Of a stretch of 64,000 nt of DNA, positions 1 to 8,847 are shown piece after piece (within the stretch, counting starts at the first letter, position 1; each line of letters opens with the position of its first letter). The notes under the pieces are model-generated. The model had not been told where the DNA came from and did no database searches. It saw only the letters and a list, made by a program, of their open reading frames with translations. Source of the DNA: Parvibaculaceae bacterium PLY_AMNH_Bact1 (GTDB lineage Bacteria > Pseudomonadota > Alphaproteobacteria > Parvibaculales > Parvibaculaceae); assembly GCA_032881465.1 (NCBI GenBank), contig CP126168.1, positions 2,170,001 to 2,234,000 on the forward strand, written 5' to 3'. The translations under genes and the position numbers were made by a program.

Positions 1-316
1 ACATCTGCGTACCAGAGCCCGGATCAAGAGCAATAATCTCATTAAACGGCGTGCAGAAAATGAGCGACCCGGCCACAAGGATAGGCGTGCCCTCAAAAGC
101 ACTGACCTTGATGTCATCGGGCCGCTTGATGAGGTCGCCCGTGCTGAAGCTCCAGGCTCGTTCGAGCCCGTGCACGTTTTCCGGCGTGATCTGCGTGAGC
201 GTCGAATGGCGGCTGCCACCTGCGTCCCCGCCATAGTGAGCCCACTCGCTTGCGACCGCGGTCCATGAAAAGCCCAAAAATCCGACTAGGAAAATCAAAA
301 ACTGCTGGAATTTCAT
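1..316 (-). CDS. PQQ-dependent quinoprotein dehydrogenase, N-terminal part (runs off left edge)
   Basis: The reverse-strand frame is open from the window edge to an ATG at 316, giving about 105 residues. The first ~22 residues form a hydrophobic signal peptide ending near TAVAS, so the enzyme should be periplasmic. The mature start, WAHYGGDAGGSRHS followed by LTQITPENVHGLERAW, is the pattern of the first propeller blade of PQQ glucose/alcohol dehydrogenases. These oxidise sugars or alcohols and pass electrons to quinone or cytochrome c. The catalytic region lies outside the window, so the substrate cannot be judged. It is divergent from a TetR regulator with a dyad between them. Confidence 0.8.
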   Translation of the reverse strand, partial: MKFQQFLIFLVGFLGFSWTAVASEWAHYGGDAGGSRHSTLTQITPENVHGLERAWSFSTGDLIKRPDDIKVSAFEGTPILVAGSLIFCTPFNEIIALDPGSGTQM

Positions 317-337
317 GCAACACTCCATCTATAATAA

Positions 338-354
338 ATGAATGGTTCATTCAT
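338..354. promoter_or_regulatory. Probable TetR-type operator in the divergent promoter
   Basis: A perfect 7-bp inverted repeat with a 3-bp spacer, ATGAATG-GTT-CATTCAT, sits between the divergent PQQ dehydrogenase (ATG at 316) and the TetR gene (ATG at 422). Size, symmetry and position are typical of an autoregulatory TetR operator. Binding by the adjacent regulator is inferred. Confidence 0.6.
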
Positions 355-421
355 ATATGAACTCAAGCTCAGATTTCAAGATGCCTATTCTCTGATTATA
401 AGCAGGAAGATCAGGAGCCCT

Positions 422-1117
422 ATGGCGCGCAAACAAGCGACAAATCTTTCCGAGATCGCGGAAGCAGCGCTCGACCACATCTCCCGGCACGGGTTCAAAC
501 AGACACAAATGTCTGACATTGCCAAAGCCATCGGAACATCTGCCGGCACGCTCTATCTCTATGTGGAAAACAAGGAAGCCCTGCTCGCGTTGGCCGGCAC
601 GTTTTTGTTGAACCCAGCTGAGCTGGAGACATCCCCCCTTCCCTTTAAGGCTGTGCTGCGCAAAAACCTGGCAAAACTCTTTACAGAAACGGCGCAGAGA
701 CTGGCGACCTGGCCAATACTCCAGCAAGCGATCAAAGACAAGACCAGCGCCCCTGAGCGCTTCAAGGCCGTTGGATATGAAATGTTTGACCTATTGTCCG
801 CAAACCGCCGGGCGATCTGGTTCTTAGATCGATTGGCCTTCGAACTCCCGGAGTTCGCACCGGTTCAGCTCACCTCAGTGCGCGGCCGCACGTTGGGCCT
901 CCTCACAGATCTCCTTGATTCAACAGGGAAATCCTCAATTCCACCTCACGGTCTGGCAGTTATCGCCAGGGCTGCTATTGAAACCCTTGCCTGGTCGGCC
1001 ATGCACCGGCACCGCGAGGGTCTCGATGCACAGCCAATGGACAAATTGTCGGAGGAGTTCATCCGAGATCTGGCCGCGCAGGCCTTTTCCGGAACCCTGC
1101 AAGCAGCCCTCAGATAA
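422..1117 (+). CDS. TetR/AcrR family transcriptional regulator
   Basis: A 231-residue protein from the ATG at 422, preceded by AGGAG at 413-417. The frame can be extended upstream to 338, but that would run through the operator-like dyad and add a non-family N-terminus. The N-terminal helix-turn-helix covers about residues 17-58 (GFKQTQMSDIAKAIGTSAGT, then LYLYVENKEALL), the standard TetR DNA-binding fold. The C-terminal ligand domain is not informative by eye. It is divergent from the PQQ dehydrogenase and probably represses it and itself. The ligand is unknown. Confidence 0.85.
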   Translation: MARKQATNLSEIAEAALDHISRHGFKQTQMSDIAKAIGTSAGTLYLYVENKEALLALAGTFLLNPAELETSPLPFKAVLRKNLAKLFTETAQRLATWPILQQAIKDKTSAPERFKAVGYEMFDLLSANRRAIWFLDRLAFELPEFAPVQLTSVRGRTLGLLTDLLDSTGKSSIPPHGLAVIARAAIETLAWSAMHRHREGLDAQPMDKLSEEFIRDLAAQAFSGTLQAALR

Positions 1118-1120
1118 AAA

Positions 1121-1148
1121 AGCCCGCCATCTTCGCAGACAGCGGGCT
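1121..1148. terminator. Bidirectional hairpin terminator between convergent genes
   Basis: The 7-bp arms AGCCCGC (1121-1127) and GCGGGCT (1142-1148) form a hairpin between the TetR stop (1117) and the zeta-subunit stop (1172). On the minus strand the stem is followed by TTTTTATC, a good intrinsic terminator. On the plus strand the T tract is poor. Confidence 0.7.
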
Positions 1149-1171
1149 TCAGATTTCTGTGAGGAAAAAGC

Positions 1172-1495
1172 TCAGCCTTTGGTCTGAATTTCCTCAACCG
1201 CTTTGGCGAGCATTTCATCCATGGTGCGGCGAATCTGATGATCTGATTGCTCAATGCCTTTGGCATCAAAGTCTGCCCGGATTTTGCGGAAGACGTCATC
1301 ATCGCCCGCTTCCTTCAGGTCTTCCTTGACCAGGTCCTTGCCGTAGGCTTCTGCCTCATCTCCAGACAGGCCCATCAGCTCAGCGGCCCAGGCGCCGACC
1401 AGCTTATTCCGACGTGCCTCGGCCTTAAACCGAAGGTCCGCATCATGGGCAAATTTGCTTTCAAAACCTTCTTCACGCTTGTCGAAACCGGACAT
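1172..1495 (-). CDS. F1Fo-ATPase inhibitor zeta subunit (DUF1476)
   Basis: A 107-residue protein that matches the alphaproteobacterial DUF1476 family along its whole length. It opens with FDKREEGFESKFAHDADL and continues with FKAEARRNKLVGAWAAELMG. In Paracoccus and relatives this small soluble protein binds the F1 head of ATP synthase through its N-terminal helix and blocks ATP hydrolysis. It stands alone here, away from the atp operon, which is usual. Its start at 1495 is the only reasonable ATG. Confidence 0.9.
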   Translation of the reverse strand: MSGFDKREEGFESKFAHDADLRFKAEARRNKLVGAWAAELMGLSGDEAEAYGKDLVKEDLKEAGDDDVFRKIRADFDAKGIEQSDHQIRRTMDEMLAKAVEEIQTKG

Positions 1496-1847
1496 CGAGA
1501 ACCGCTCCTAAATAACTGTGGCAGGCGCCAGAAGGCGCCCCAATAATGAGTTGCTTGCGCTAGGCATAGCGGGCTCATTTTGCGAAATCAACATACACGT
1601 GGTCGCATCGGAGCCGAATGCTCTCTTTTTGCACAGATAGGCCACTTTTTCCAGCATTTCTGCGGGATTTCACCCGCGTGAATCTGCGTGTCGCTGGATT
1701 GTATCTACCCCCGCCATAGGCTAGGTTCCGACCGAAAGTTAAGGGCGAATCCAACGCTCAAATACGCCGCTGCGAACCAATGCCATCCGAGGGGTCACCC
1801 ACTGGCAAAAGAACCCAAAGCGGCCCAACCGATTGGACATAACCGAA
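1496..1847. other. Non-coding divergent promoter region (zeta subunit / purC)
   Basis: About 350 bp lie between the zeta-subunit start (minus) and purC (plus). I see no convincing ORF or tRNA. Short inverted repeats occur (GGCGCC at 1526-1531 with a second copy about 10 bp later, and GCGGG/CCCGC near 1660-1677). No riboswitch aptamer is recognisable. It must carry the promoters for both genes. Confidence 0.5.
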
Positions 1848-2615
1848 ATGAGCCGCCGCAGACGGGTTTACGAAGGCAAAGCCAAAGTCCTCTATGAAGG
1901 CCCGGAGCCAGGAACGCTGATTCAGCATTTCAAAGACGATGCCACAGCCTTTGACGGCACCAAACATGAGTTGATTGACGGCAAGGGTGTCCTGAACAAT
2001 CGGATTTCCGAATTCATCTTCACGCGTCTGAATGAGATCGGCGTGCCAACCCATTTCATCAAGTCGCTCAACATGCGCGAACAGCTGATCCGCGAAGTTG
2101 AAATCGTGCCCATCGAAGTGATCGTCCGAAATGTCGCCGCCGGCTCCATTTCCAAGCGCTTAGGGATTGAAGAAGGCACAGCCCTTCCTCGCTCAATCAT
2201 TGAGTTCTGCTACAAGAATGATGCGTTGGGTGATCCGATGGTATCGGAAGAACACATCACTGCCTTTGGATGGGCAAGCCCTCAAGAGATCGATGACATG
2301 ATGGCACTCGCCCTGCGCATCAATGACTTCCTGACCGGCCTCTTCCTCGGCATCGGGATCAAGGTGGTTGATTTCAAAATTGAGTTCGGTCGCCTGTTTG
2401 AAGGCGAAATGATGCGTATTGTCCTGGCGGACGAAATCAGCCCGGACAGCTGCCGCCTCTGGGACATCAACACAAACGAAAAGCTCGACAAAGACCGCTT
2501 CCGCCGGGATATGGGCGGTTTGGTCGACGCGTACCAGGAAGTCGCCCGGCGCCTGGGCATCCTCTTTGAAAACGATAGCGGAAAACCAACCGGTCCAACG
2601 CTTGTAAAGTCCTGA
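1848..2615 (+). CDS. purC: Phosphoribosylaminoimidazole-succinocarboxamide synthase PurC
   Basis: A 255-residue SAICAR synthetase that condenses CAIR with aspartate using ATP in de novo purine synthesis. The start [18 protein letters not shown] matches the family N-terminus, so ATG 1848 is preferred over an upstream TTG at 1833. Family hallmarks present include RVYEGKAK (ATP loop), the [12 protein letters not shown] stretch, and the end region DSCRLWD with [11 protein letters not shown]. It is the first gene of a purC-purS-purQ-purL run. The gap to purS is 29 bp, so co-transcription is likely. Confidence 0.95.
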   Translation: MSRRRRVYEGKAKVLYEGPEPGTLIQHFKDDATAFDGTKHELIDGKGVLNNRISEFIFTRLNEIGVPTHFIKSLNMREQLIREVEIVPIEVIVRNVAAGSISKRLGIEEGTALPRSIIEFCYKNDALGDPMVSEEHITAFGWASPQEIDDMMALALRINDFLTGLFLGIGIKVVDFKIEFGRLFEGEMMRIVLADEISPDSCRLWDINTNEKLDKDRFRRDMGGLVDAYQEVARRLGILFENDSGKPTGPTLVKS

Positions 2616-2644
2616 GTTCCTCCTGCTGAAAGTCAAAAGGCAAC

Positions 2645-2890
2645 ATGAAGGCCCGCATTAAAATCACTCTGAAAAATGGTGTGCTCGACCCGCAGGGAAA
2701 AGCCATCTCTCACGCTCTAGACCAACTGGGTTTCGACGGCATCGGTGATGTCCGTCAAGGAAAATATATTGAAGTTGATCTGACCGAGACCGACCCAGCG
2801 AAAGCCCGCGCCGCACTGGAAGACATGTGCGAACGGGTTCTGGCAAACACGGTCATCGAAAATTACGCCATAGAGCTCGACGGAGCGTGA
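2645..2890 (+). CDS. purS: Phosphoribosylformylglycinamidine synthase subunit PurS
   Basis: An 81-residue small structural subunit of the three-part FGAM synthase (PurS-PurQ-PurL). It has the family pattern [20 protein letters not shown], then [19 protein letters not shown], and ends with the [19 protein letters not shown] strand. PurS bridges PurL and PurQ and helps ammonia pass between them. It lies 4 bp upstream of purQ. Confidence 0.95.
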   Translation: MKARIKITLKNGVLDPQGKAISHALDQLGFDGIGDVRQGKYIEVDLTETDPAKARAALEDMCERVLANTVIENYAIELDGA

Positions 2891-2894
2891 GCAT

Positions 2895-3563
2895 ATGAAA
2901 TCGGCAGTCATTGTCTTTCCCGGGTCAAACCGAGAGCGCGACATGCTTTACGCGCTGGAGCAAATCGGCGGGCAGAAGCCCGTCACCGTCTGGCATCAGG
3001 AAACCACGCTTCCAGAGGTTGATCTGATCGTGCTGCCCGGCGGCTTTTCTTACGGCGACTATCTTCGCACCGGCGCCATTGCGGGCCTCTCGCCCATCAT
3101 GAAAGCGGTGAAGGAAAAAGCGGACCAGGGTGTTCGGGTTCTCGGCGTCTGCAATGGATTTCAGATCCTGACAGAAACCGGCATCTTGCCCGGCGCACTT
3201 CTCCGCAATGCCCATCTCAAGTTTGTCTGCAAAGAAGTCGAGCTTGAAGTTGCAACAAACAAGAGCGTGTTCACCAGCGCCTATACGCAAGGCCAGGTCA
3301 TTCGCTGCCCGGTGGCCCACCATGACGGCAACTATTTTGCAGATGACGACACACTCAATCGCCTTGAAGCAGAGGACCGAGTGGCGTTCCGCTATACACA
3401 AGCGACGAACCCTAACGGGTCCATCCGCAATATCGCGGGCATCATGAACGAACAGAAAAACGTGCTGGGCATGATGCCCCACCCGGAAAACCTGATCGAA
3501 CCTGCCCAAGGCGGCACGGACGGTCGAGGAATTTTCGCCAGTGCGCTGGAGACGATCGCGTGA
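2895..3563 (+). CDS. purQ: Phosphoribosylformylglycinamidine synthase glutaminase subunit PurQ
   Basis: A 222-residue class I glutamine amidotransferase that supplies ammonia to PurL. The nucleophile elbow [11 protein letters not shown] puts the catalytic cysteine at residue 86. The His and Glu of the triad lie in [10 protein letters not shown] near the C-terminus. The stop overlaps the purL start by 4 bp (GTGA), indicating translational coupling and 1:1 subunit supply. Confidence 0.96.
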   Translation: MKSAVIVFPGSNRERDMLYALEQIGGQKPVTVWHQETTLPEVDLIVLPGGFSYGDYLRTGAIAGLSPIMKAVKEKADQGVRVLGVCNGFQILTETGILPGALLRNAHLKFVCKEVELEVATNKSVFTSAYTQGQVIRCPVAHHDGNYFADDDTLNRLEAEDRVAFRYTQATNPNGSIRNIAGIMNEQKNVLGMMPHPENLIEPAQGGTDGRGIFASALETIA

Positions 3564-5776
3564 TCAAGAACGATGTAGAGATTACCCCGGAACTGATCGC
3601 GGAACACGGGCTGAAGCCTGACGAGTACCAGCGGATTCTGGATCTGATCGGGCGGGAACCGACGCTGACGGAGCTCGGCATTTTCTCCGCCATGTGGAAC
3701 GAGCATTGCTCCTACAAATCATCAAAGAAATGGCTGCGCACGCTGCCGACAGAAGGCCCACGCGTCATTGAAGGCCCAGGCGAAAATGCAGGCGTGGTCG
3801 ACATTGATGATGGCGATGTTGTCGTCTTCAAAATGGAAAGCCATAACCACCCTTCATTCATTTCCCCATACGAAGGCGCGGCAACCGGCGTCGGCGGCAT
3901 CCTGCGCGATGTATTCACCATGGGCGCGCGCCCCGTTGCTGCCATGAACGCGCTGCGTTTCGGAGCGCCAGAAAACGACCGCACGCGGCACATCGTGTCT
4001 GGCGTCGTAGAAGGCATTGGCGGCTACGGCAATTGCTTCGGCGTGCCGACCATTGGCGGTGAAGTCAATTTCGATGCCCGCTACAATGACAACTGTCTGG
4101 TAAATGCATTCGCCGCAGGTCTTGCCAAGGCCGACGGCATCTTTCTATCAGAAGCCAAGGGCGTCGGCCTTCCGATCGTTTACCTGGGCTCCAAGACCGG
4201 CCGCGACGGTATCCATGGCGCGACCATGGCCTCTGCCGAGTTTGACGATGATTCAGAAGAGAAGCGCCCTACCGTTCAGATCGGCGATCCCTTCTCTGAA
4301 AAGCTATTGCTTGAAGCCACGCTGGAACTCATGAAAACCGGCGCCGTGATCGCCATTCAAGACATGGGCGCTGCGGGCCTCACATGCTCTGCTGTTGAAA
4401 TGGGTGCCAAAGGTAATCTCGGCGTGAACCTTGATCTCGACAAAGTTCCTTGTCGCGAAGAAGGCATGACCGCATATGAGATGATGCTGTCTGAAAGCCA
4501 GGAGCGCATGCTCATGGTGCTTGACCCCAACAAGGAAGAGGAAGCAGCAGCCGTCTTCAAAAAGTGGGATCTCGACTTCGCCATTGTTGGCGAAACAACC
4601 GATGACCAGCGCTTCAAAGTCTACCGCCACAAGGAACTGATGGCAGACCTGCCAATCAACGAATTGGGTGACGAAGCCCCGGAATATGATCGCCCATGGG
4701 TGGAAAGCCCAAAGCTGGCACCCATCGCTGCATCTGATGTACCTGCCCCCGATGATCTGGGCAAAGCGCTCATCGAACTGGTGAGCCTGCCGGACATGTG
4801 CTCACGTCGCTGGGTCTGGGAGCAATACGACAATCTCATTCAAGGCAACACAATGGCAGGCCCCGGGGGCGACGCTGCTGTGATCCGTGTTGGTGATAAA
4901 GGCAAAGGCCTTGCTTTCGCCGTCGACGTAACACCCCGCTACTGCGAAGCTGATCCGATTGAAGGCGGCAAGCAGGCCGTCGCGGAGTGCTGGCGGAACA
5001 TTACTGCTGTTGGCGCGGAGCCGCTCGCAGCAACCGACAATCTCAATTTCGGCAATCCGGAGAAACCTGAGATCATGGGCCAGTTTGTCGGCTGCATTCA
5101 GGGCATTGGCGAAGCATGCCTCGCGCTGGACATGCCCATCGTCTCCGGCAATGTGTCGCTCTACAACGAGACGAACGGACAGGCCATCCTGCCCACCCCT
5201 GCGATCGGCGGCGTGGGGCTCATGCCAGACGTGACAAAACGCGTAGGCAAGAGCTTCGTTGCAGAAGGTGAGATCATTCTCCTGATCGGAGCCCATGAAG
5301 GCCACCTCGGACAAAGCATCTACCAGCGCGACATCGTCGGCCAGGCAGCCGGTGCGCCCCCCAAGGTTGACCTGGCCGCTGAAATGAAACACGGGAAGTT
5401 CGTGCGCGACGCCATCCGCAACGGGCGCGTAACAGCAGTGCACGACATTTCCGACGGTGGCCTGTTGGTCGCTGTCGCTGAGATGGGCCTGGGAAGCAGC
5501 AAGATCGGCGCAACCCTCACACCGAGTAAGGACATTCCCCTGCACGCCTGGGCGTTCGGCGAAGATCAGGCTTGCTATGTCGTCACAGTGTCCGCTGCAG
5601 ACGCTGAAACATTCGTGAAAGACGCACTATCTGCAGGGATTCCGACACAAGCGATCGGAACCACAGGCGGCAATGAATTGACAGTAGAGGGGTCTCATCC
5701 CATATCATTGGCAGACCTCGACGCGGCCCATGAGGGGTGGTTGCCTACCTACATGAGCGCACCGGACACACACTGA
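3560..5776 (+). CDS. purL: Phosphoribosylformylglycinamidine synthase subunit PurL (small type)
   Basis: A 738-residue PurL of the short form, which requires separate PurS and PurQ. It converts FGAR, ATP and glutamine-derived ammonia to FGAM. Visible hallmarks are the N-terminal [18 protein letters not shown], the ATP/Mg region [33 protein letters not shown], and the C-terminal AIR-synthase repeat with [17 protein letters not shown]. The GTG start at 3560 overlaps purQ by 4 bp. The C-terminus is full length. Confidence 0.96.
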   Translation: MIKNDVEITPELIAEHGLKPDEYQRILDLIGREPTLTELGIFSAMWNEHCSYKSSKKWLRTLPTEGPRVIEGPGENAGVVDIDDGDVVVFKMESHNHPSFISPYEGAATGVGGILRDVFTMGARPVAAMNALRFGAPENDRTRHIVSGVVEGIGGYGNCFGVPTIGGEVNFDARYNDNCLVNAFAAGLAKADGIFLSEAKGVGLPIVYLGSKTGRDGIHGATMASAEFDDDSEEKRPTVQIGDPFSEKLLLEATLELMKTGAVIAIQDMGAAGLTCSAVEMGAKGNLGVNLDLDKVPCREEGMTAYEMMLSESQERMLMVLDPNKEEEAAAVFKKWDLDFAIVGETTDDQRFKVYRHKELMADLPINELGDEAPEYDRPWVESPKLAPIAASDVPAPDDLGKALIELVSLPDMCSRRWVWEQYDNLIQGNTMAGPGGDAAVIRVGDKGKGLAFAVDVTPRYCEADPIEGGKQAVAECWRNITAVGAEPLAATDNLNFGNPEKPEIMGQFVGCIQGIGEACLALDMPIVSGNVSLYNETNGQAILPTPAIGGVGLMPDVTKRVGKSFVAEGEIILLIGAHEGHLGQSIYQRDIVGQAAGAPPKVDLAAEMKHGKFVRDAIRNGRVTAVHDISDGGLLVAVAEMGLGSSKIGATLTPSKDIPLHAWAFGEDQACYVVTVSAADAETFVKDALSAGIPTQAIGTTGGNELTVEGSHPISLADLDAAHEGWLPTYMSAPDTH

Positions 5777-5817
5777 ATGGGTTCTGTTGGCCCCGGATCG
5801 GGATTGGAGCAAATAAG

Positions 5818-6054
5818 ATGGCAATGAATGCCAGCGACATAGAACGGCTGATAAAAGAAGGCCTTCCTGACGCCAAGGTTGAAATCAGAGACCTTGCGGG
5901 CGATGGCGACCACTATGCTGCGACCGTCATCTCTGCCTCTTTCGCGGGTAAGACACGCGTACAACAACATCAGATGGTTTATAAAGCCCTGAAGGGCAGC
6001 ATGGACGCAGATCTCCATGCCCTCGCGCTACAAACGTCCGCGCCAGAAGCTTAA
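5818..6054 (+). CDS. BolA family protein
   Basis: A 78-residue BolA-fold protein from ATG 5818, preceded by GGAG at 5806-5809. A longer upstream frame overlaps purL and is not family-like. The sequence has the BolA pattern IERLIKEGLPDAKVEIRDL, followed by GDHYAATVISASFAGK and QHQMVYKALKGSM, with the conserved His in HQMVY. BolA proteins pair with monothiol glutaredoxins in iron-sulfur cluster handling. The Grx4 gene follows 18 bp downstream, which supports that role. Confidence 0.9.
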   Translation: MAMNASDIERLIKEGLPDAKVEIRDLAGDGDHYAATVISASFAGKTRVQQHQMVYKALKGSMDADLHALALQTSAPEA

Positions 6055-6072
6055 GGTTTTAGGAGAGCAAAA

Positions 6073-6408
6073 ATGAGCGAAGCAGTAGCAGACCGTATCC
6101 GCAGTGAAGTGACAAGCAACGATGTTGTGCTCTTCATGAAAGGAACGCCCGTGTTTCCGCAATGCGGTTTCTCCAACACCGTGGTGCAGGTGCTCACCTA
6201 TCTCGGCGTTCAGTTCAAAGGTGTGAACGTGTTGGAAGACGATGACATTCGGCACGGCATCAAAGAATTTTCCGACTGGCCAACAATTCCACAGCTCTAT
6301 GTGAAGGGCGAGTTTGTCGGCGGCTGCGATATCATCCGGGAAATGTTTGAAAGCGGTGAACTGCGCGACTATTTCGGCTCCAAAGACATCGCCCTCGAAA
6401 CAGCCTAA
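6073..6408 (+). CDS. grxD: Monothiol glutaredoxin, Grx4/GrxD type
   Basis: A 111-residue monothiol glutaredoxin with the CGFS active site (Cys31, in PVFPQCGFSNTVVQ) and the glutathione-binding motifs WPTIPQLYVKGEF and GGCDIIREM. It carries [2Fe-2S] clusters with glutathione and works with BolA, encoded just upstream in a likely two-gene operon. Its stop codon overlaps the stop of the convergent GNAT gene by a few bases (6405-6408). Confidence 0.95.
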   Translation: MSEAVADRIRSEVTSNDVVLFMKGTPVFPQCGFSNTVVQVLTYLGVQFKGVNVLEDDDIRHGIKEFSDWPTIPQLYVKGEFVGGCDIIREMFESGELRDYFGSKDIALETA

Positions 6409-6848
6409 AGCGCTTTCCGGAAGAACACCCGGTCAAAACCATCCTGGCGGCCCCGCCCTGTCTCAACAAAACCAGCGCGGGTGTACCAGGCAATGTTTTC
6501 GGTCATATGCACGTTTGTGTAGAGGGTGTAGGCGCGTGCGCCACCTTGGCGCAGATGGCCTTCGACATAGTCCAGCAACTTGGAGCCCAACTGCCAGCCC
6601 TGCGCCTCAGGATCGACGGCGATGTTCTCCAGCAACGGCTGCTCATTGTCACCGGCAACAATCACAGCGTAGGCGCTCACGCCGCCCTCATCCCAGACGA
6701 AGACAGTGTCGTCAGCAATATGACGCGCAAAGTCAGGCCGCATCGGCGCCGGCTCCTGCCCCATCCGGGCGACATAAGGCTTATAGGCGTTAGCTGCAAT
6801 CTCCTGCAGTGCAGCAATGTCGCCTGATCGAGCGCGACGTATAGCCAT
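6405..6848 (-). CDS. GNAT family N-acetyltransferase
   Basis: A 147-residue GNAT acyltransferase from ATG 6848, with GGAGGG just upstream; a 5-residue longer start at 6863 would use that site as coding. The acetyl-CoA pyrophosphate loop appears as PEAQGWQLGSKLL (the Q/RxxGxG/A pattern, with G at the last position), and NIAWYTRAGFVETGRG is the usual C-terminal strand-helix. It lies immediately downstream of the rpsD terminator and is convergent with grxD. The substrate (small molecule or protein N-terminus) cannot be told. Confidence 0.85.
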   Translation of the reverse strand: MAIRRARSGDIAALQEIAANAYKPYVARMGQEPAPMRPDFARHIADDTVFVWDEGGVSAYAVIVAGDNEQPLLENIAVDPEAQGWQLGSKLLDYVEGHLRQGGARAYTLYTNVHMTENIAWYTRAGFVETGRGRQDGFDRVFFRKAL

Positions 6849-6861
6849 AAAACCCTCCAAC

Positions 6862-6891
6862 AAAAAAAGGGGCCCGAAACCGGACCCCTTT
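6862..6891 (-). terminator. rpsD intrinsic terminator
   Basis: On the minus strand a stem of AAAGGGG/CCCCTTT plus CGG/CCG with a 4-nt loop (6866-6891) is followed by TTTTTTTG. It lies 24 bp past the rpsD stop. Its T tract abuts the Shine-Dalgarno of the downstream GNAT gene. Confidence 0.8.
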
Positions 6892-6914
6892 GAAATTCTG
6901 TATTCGGCGCTAAA

Positions 6915-7532
6915 TCAGCGCGAATAGAACTCAATCACGAGATTTGGTTCCATCTGAACCGGATAAGGAATATCCGCCAGAACTGGTGTGCGAACGAAAG
7001 TCGCTTTGAACTTCTCCAGATCAACGTCGAGATAATCCGGCGTGTCACGCTCAGGGCTGCCAGCGGCTTCGAGCATTTTGCCGTTGGTCCGCATTTTCTC
7101 TTTCACTTCGATCACATCGCCTTCCTTCACCCGGTAGGATGGGATGTTGACACGCTTGCCGTTGACCAGAATGTGGCCATGGCCCACTGCCTGACGGGCA
7201 GAAAAGACGGTAGGAACGAATTTCGCGCGGTAAACCACAGCATCGAGACGGCGCTCCAGAAGGCCCACCAGGTTTTCACCCGTGTCACCTTTGATCCGTG
7301 ATGCTTCGTGATAGGTGCGCTTGAACTGCTTTTCGGTGATGTTGCCGTAATGGCCTTTCAGCTTCTGCTTCGCGCGAAGCTGCAGACCGAAATCCGAGAG
7401 CTTGCCGCGGCGACGCTGGCCATGTTCACCTGGACCATATTCCCGGCGGTTCACTGGGCTCTTTGGGCGACCCCAGATGTTTTCGCCAAGACGGCGGTCA
7501 ATTTTGTATTTCGCTTGGATGCGCTTTGTCAT
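6915..7532 (-). CDS. rpsD: 30S ribosomal protein S4
   Basis: A 205-residue S4, a primary 16S rRNA binder that nucleates assembly of the 30S body. It shows [20 protein letters not shown] at the start, the [20 protein letters not shown] stretch, and an S4 RNA-binding domain with [20 protein letters not shown] and [18 protein letters not shown]. It lacks the zinc-binding cysteines found in some bacterial S4 proteins. It is monocistronic, with its own terminator. Confidence 0.97.
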   Translation of the reverse strand: MTKRIQAKYKIDRRLGENIWGRPKSPVNRREYGPGEHGQRRRGKLSDFGLQLRAKQKLKGHYGNITEKQFKRTYHEASRIKGDTGENLVGLLERRLDAVVYRAKFVPTVFSARQAVGHGHILVNGKRVNIPSYRVKEGDVIEVKEKMRTNGKMLEAAGSPERDTPDYLDVDLEKFKATFVRTPVLADIPYPVQMEPNLVIEFYSR

Positions 7533-7648
7533 CGCTGTTTCCTTAATCAGAATGTAGGAAACGCGCCCTCCTCTGCGGGACCCGAAAACCGGACCCCACC
7601 GACAGGAAAGAGACCAATGCGCTTGGATCTTCCCACGGGTGCGTCGTC

Positions 7649-7679
7649 AAAAAAGTCGCGGGCCCCGAGGGACCCGCGA
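7649..7679 (-). terminator. trmJ intrinsic terminator
   Basis: A minus-strand hairpin with 7-bp arms TCGCGGG/CCCGCGA (7656-7662 and 7673-7679) is followed by TTTTTTGAC. It lies between the trmJ stop (7809) and the rpsD start (7532). The 276-bp gap otherwise contains the rpsD promoter region and no gene I can support. Confidence 0.75.
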
Positions 7680-7808
7680 ACTGGTCGCACTATACTTACG
7701 CCCGAGCCAATGTCAAACCCGCCATTCGCCGGAATCAACTCCTCAACCCCACGCCCTAAGCATTTGATTTTACGTGGAAATCAAGAGCAGCTGAGAATCT
7801 GGTTCAGC

Positions 7809-8612
7809 TCACTTTTCGCCCTTCATCTTCTCGATGGCCCGACGCTGCGCATGCTTTGTAAGCGCCGAAACGATCCCCCGGAGCGTACGGATTTCCTGTT
7901 CCGTGAGAGACGCTCGCTGGAACATGTTGCGCAGGTTCCGCACCATGGCCGGGCGCTTGTCCAAAGGCAGCAAAAAACCGGTATCGTCGAGCTCTTCTTC
8001 CAGGTGATCGAAAAAGCCCTGAATCTCCTGCTTGTTCGCAGGCCGGGTGCCATTCATCGGCATGTCTTCTGATGGCGTCTGATCACTCAACTGGCTCCAT
8101 TCGTAAGCGAGCAACAGCACAGCCTGGCCCAAATTGAGCGATGAAAAGCCCGGATTAAGCGCTGCCGTAATCACCGCGTCTGCCAGCGCCACATCGTCAT
8201 TGTGAAGCCCCGCACGCTCAGCACCGAACAAGACACCGGGCCGCCCACCCTCCAACAGGGCTGTTTTGAGCCGTCCAGCGCCCTCTTCTGGCGTATAGAC
8301 CTCCTTGACCATGTCACGCGGACGAGCCGTGGTCGCAAGCACATAGTCCAGATCTGCAATCGCCTCAGGCACCGTATCGAACAATTGAGCGTTCTCGATC
8401 AACTCAACTGCACCAGAGGCTGCTTTGAGCGCATGCTCGTTTGGCCAGCCGTCACGCGGAGCAACCAGTCGCAACTCCGTGATCCCGAAGTTCAGCATTG
8501 CCCGCGCAGACGCGCCAATGTTCGCACCCAATTGCGGGCGCACCAGAATAATCGCCGGCGCCGGGGGAAGCCCTGCCGTAGCGTTCGCCTTGGAACGGTC
8601 GGTTCCTGCCAT
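7809..8612 (-). CDS. trmJ: tRNA (cytidine/uridine-32-2'-O)-methyltransferase, TrmJ-like SPOUT enzyme
   Basis: A 267-residue SPOUT-class RNA methyltransferase. The N-terminal motif IILVRPQLGANIGASARAM is characteristic of TrmJ. The trefoil-knot SAM site is visible as VLFGAERAGL with NPGFSSLNLGQAV. The C-terminal ~80 residues form the helical dimer extension seen in TrmJ. The expected target is position 32 of several tRNAs. It is a single gene, divergent from icd, with its own terminator. Confidence 0.85.
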   Translation of the reverse strand: MAGTDRSKANATAGLPPAPAIILVRPQLGANIGASARAMLNFGITELRLVAPRDGWPNEHALKAASGAVELIENAQLFDTVPEAIADLDYVLATTARPRDMVKEVYTPEEGAGRLKTALLEGGRPGVLFGAERAGLHNDDVALADAVITAALNPGFSSLNLGQAVLLLAYEWSQLSDQTPSEDMPMNGTRPANKQEIQGFFDHLEEELDDTGFLLPLDKRPAMVRNLRNMFQRASLTEQEIRTLRGIVSALTKHAQRRAIEKMKGEK

Positions 8613-8847
8613 GTCACATCACCTTCATCTCCCCCAGAATTGAGGGATATTAAGGGGTGATAAGAGATTGGCGTGCTTTTATCAACGTGGCTCAAGTGTT
8701 ATACGAGAGCTAAAGGTGAGACGCGCTTTTGCCCCCGATTCTGCGAGTGCTGGCGTCTCCCATCCCGTTCATCAGGAACGGAAAGCAGCGCCCGTCCAGC
8801 CATTCGGGCATCTGCTGCGATCGCAATGGCACAAGAGGTCCGTACGC

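Noticed and set aside
7547-7738. 63-residue minus-strand ORF between trmJ and rpsD
   Set aside because: It contains the trmJ terminator hairpin and has no recognisable domain.
8613-8847. Leader upstream of icd considered as a tRNA or small RNA gene
   Set aside because: No cloverleaf or T-loop; only a short CCGTTC/GAACGG repeat near 8762-8779.
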